64,000 nt of DNA from Phyllobacterium sp. 21LDTY02-6 (lineage in GTDB: Bacteria; Pseudomonadota; Alphaproteobacteria; Rhizobiales; Rhizobiaceae), in assembly GCF_023554255.2 (NCBI RefSeq), contig NZ_JAMJWD020000004.1, forward strand, positions 310,001 to 374,000, given 5' to 3'. Position 1 is the first letter of the stretch, and every line of letters begins with the position of its first letter. A program made the position numbers and the translations under genes. Below are positions 63,937-64,000 of this stretch, piece by piece. The notes below the pieces were generated by a model, which made no database searches, was not told where the DNA came from, and saw nothing but the letters and a program-made list of their open reading frames with translations.

Positions 63937-64000
63937 ATGGCAAAACTGAAGATCGGGATCATCGTCGGCAGCACGCGCATGGGCCGCTTCGCCGAATATC
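63937..64000 (+). CDS. NADPH-dependent FMN reductase family protein (3' end cut by window)
   Basis: Only the first 21 residues are inside the window: AKLKIGIIVGSTRMGRFAEY. They match the flavodoxin-like FMN-binding start (GIIVGSTRxGR) of NADPH-dependent FMN/azo/quinone reductases. AAAGGA lies upstream. It is divergent from the HxlR gene, an arrangement common for a regulator of quinone reductases. Confidence 0.75.
   Translation, partial: MAKLKIGIIVGSTRMGRFAEY

Overview
The window is about 64 kb of GC-rich, densely packed bacterial chromosome with no rRNA or tRNA gene and no phage or conjugation module. Gene content and order point to an alphaproteobacterium of the order Hyphomicrobiales (Rhizobiales), most like the Brucellaceae/Phyllobacteriaceae. 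The signs are an fdsGBACD-type NAD formate dehydrogenase operon, DUF2093 and DUF4170 proteins, a class IIA HAD protein beside ribF and ileS, a waaA/lpxK cluster, a groESL operon with a CIRCE operator, and a LexA box of the alphaproteobacterial GAAC-N7-GAAC form. The species assignment is inference.

Layout. 1-5.4 kb: the end of oxyR, a MAPEG protein, a LysR regulator divergent from an SDR reductase, DinB, guaB. 5.7-12.9 kb: a ClC antiporter, a Tat-type metallo-hydrolase, an MFS efflux pump, and a ppx/gppA-rlmE pair with an 8-bp overlap, then an epimerase. 13.0-13.9 kb: three small-protein genes, one behind a LexA box. 14.0-23.4 kb: dadA, an RcnB-like protein, and the coupled yfhM-pbpC pair. 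23.5-32.3 kb: a LysR regulator, fdsGBA-fdhD-fdsD and an OFA transporter. 32.4-38.6 kb: a sulfur-transferase-like protein, a metallo-hydrolase with gcdH, then mutL, DUF2093 and a YbaY-type lipoprotein. 37.5-43.1 kb: a run pmbA-cysQ-DUF4170-DUF374-waaA-lpxK, centred on Kdo/lipid A assembly. 43.3-50.5 kb: a Kef antiporter, two M16 peptidase-like genes, rsmD, and a pseudouridine synthase with a long disordered tail.

50.5-58.5 kb: tadA, DUF4105, a lipoprotein, ileS, ribF and a HAD protein. 58.6-60.0 kb: a zinc-type CDF exporter and SmtB/CzrA-like repressor behind a palindromic operator. 60.05-61.2 kb: a repeat-rich, gene-free region with about 175-bp inverted arms around a hairpin-dense core. 61.2-63.3 kb: groESL under an RpoH-like promoter plus CIRCE. 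The end holds an HxlR regulator divergent from a truncated FMN reductase gene.

Most genes are housekeeping or conserved accessory genes. The parts least explained by known genes are the 270-bp MITE-like element that fills the rluB/tadA intergenic region, the foldback region at 60.1-61.0 kb, the LexA-boxed 64-aa gene, the 27-aa membrane microprotein with a perfect Shine-Dalgarno, and two short tandem-repeat arrays.
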